Source: Pseudomonadota bacterium
Lineage (GTDB): Bacteria; Pseudomonadota; Alphaproteobacteria; Rhizobiales; Beijerinckiaceae
Direction: 5' to 3'
Assembly: GCA_023386155.1 (NCBI GenBank)
Contig: JAEWKH010000060.1
Span: forward strand, 1 to 15,966
Length of the DNA: 15,966 bases
The position numbers and the translations under genes are program-made. The notes under the pieces were generated by a model that was given only the letters and a program-made list of their open reading frames with translations, was not told the origin of the DNA and ran no database searches. Of the stretch, positions 13,969-15,966 are shown piece by piece (position 1 is the stretch's first letter; each line of letters opens with the position of its first letter).

Positions 13969-14006
13969 GGCTGCTTCGCAGCCACCCCTCCCCGCAAGGG
14001 GGAGGG
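13969..14006. repeat. GC-rich palindromic repeat, copy 2, with adjoining hairpin
   Basis: GGCTGC (13969-13974) and GCAGCC (13978-13983) form a 6-bp stem. CCCTCCCC (13986-13993) and GGGGAGGG (13999-14006) form an 8-bp stem containing the same 19 bases as copy 1. It lies 20 bases past the acs stop and may help end or protect the acs transcript, although there is no T-run. Confidence 0.65.
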
Positions 14007-14025
14007 AAGAGGCCGCTTCACACGC

Positions 14026-15966
<1,941 letters not shown>

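Larger units (their letters stand above)
13680..14025. other. Repeat-rich spacer between acs and the L,D-transpeptidase gene
   Basis: 346 bases without a credible gene. The part at 13680-13800 should hold the promoter of the transpeptidase gene, but no clear box was found. The rest (13805-14006) is a series of GC-rich hairpins listed separately. A stretch without obvious structure lies at 13919-13965. Confidence 0.6.

Overview
The window is a GC-rich alphaproteobacterial chromosome segment. The gene set suggests Hyphomicrobiales, and the Methylobacteriaceae/Microvirga group is the best guess. Grounds are high GC with strong third-position bias, the minus-strand set htpX, rsmB, a heparinase II/III-like gene and purH, a divergent DUF1674 gene beside htpX, and palindromic intergenic repeats of the type scattered through Rhizobiales genomes. 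The genus is inferred, not shown.

Left part (1-7072, all minus strand). The reading order is htpX (membrane zinc protease), rsmB (16S rRNA m5C methyltransferase), a heparinase II/III-family protein, then at the left edge the first 116 codons of purH. A PAP2-family membrane phosphatase and a class I SAM methyltransferase lie between the heparinase gene and purH. The phosphatase and its flanks are clearly poorer in GC than their surroundings, so they look like a later insertion.

Middle part (7177-11034, plus strand). First comes a DUF1674/SdhAF4-type succinate dehydrogenase assembly factor. Next is a ccdA-ccdB toxin-antitoxin operon with a palindromic operator laid over its -10 box, and with two palindromic repeat units lodged exactly between the antitoxin stop and the toxin start. 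Then comes an AhpD-like carboxymuconolactone decarboxylase family gene overlapping an ECF41-type sigma factor with a fused SnoaL-like domain. A textbook ECF41 promoter (TGTCACA-N16-CGTC) stands in front of this pair, so the operon is probably autoregulated. A cyclopropane-fatty-acid synthase follows.

Right part (11001-15966, minus strand). Acetyl-CoA synthetase (its first few codons lie outside the window) is followed by a 346-base spacer made largely of GC-rich hairpin repeats. Then come an L,D-transpeptidase, and a DCC-family thiol oxidoreductase joined by an ATGA overlap to a saccharopine-dehydrogenase-like protein with a C-terminal DUF4166 domain. The last gene converges on cfa, and the two coding regions overlap by 34 bases.

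No clearly new system stands out. The most informative items are the self-regulated ECF41/AhpD module, the palindromic element splitting ccdA from ccdB, the low-GC phosphatase region, and the uncharacterised DCC plus DUF4166 pair.
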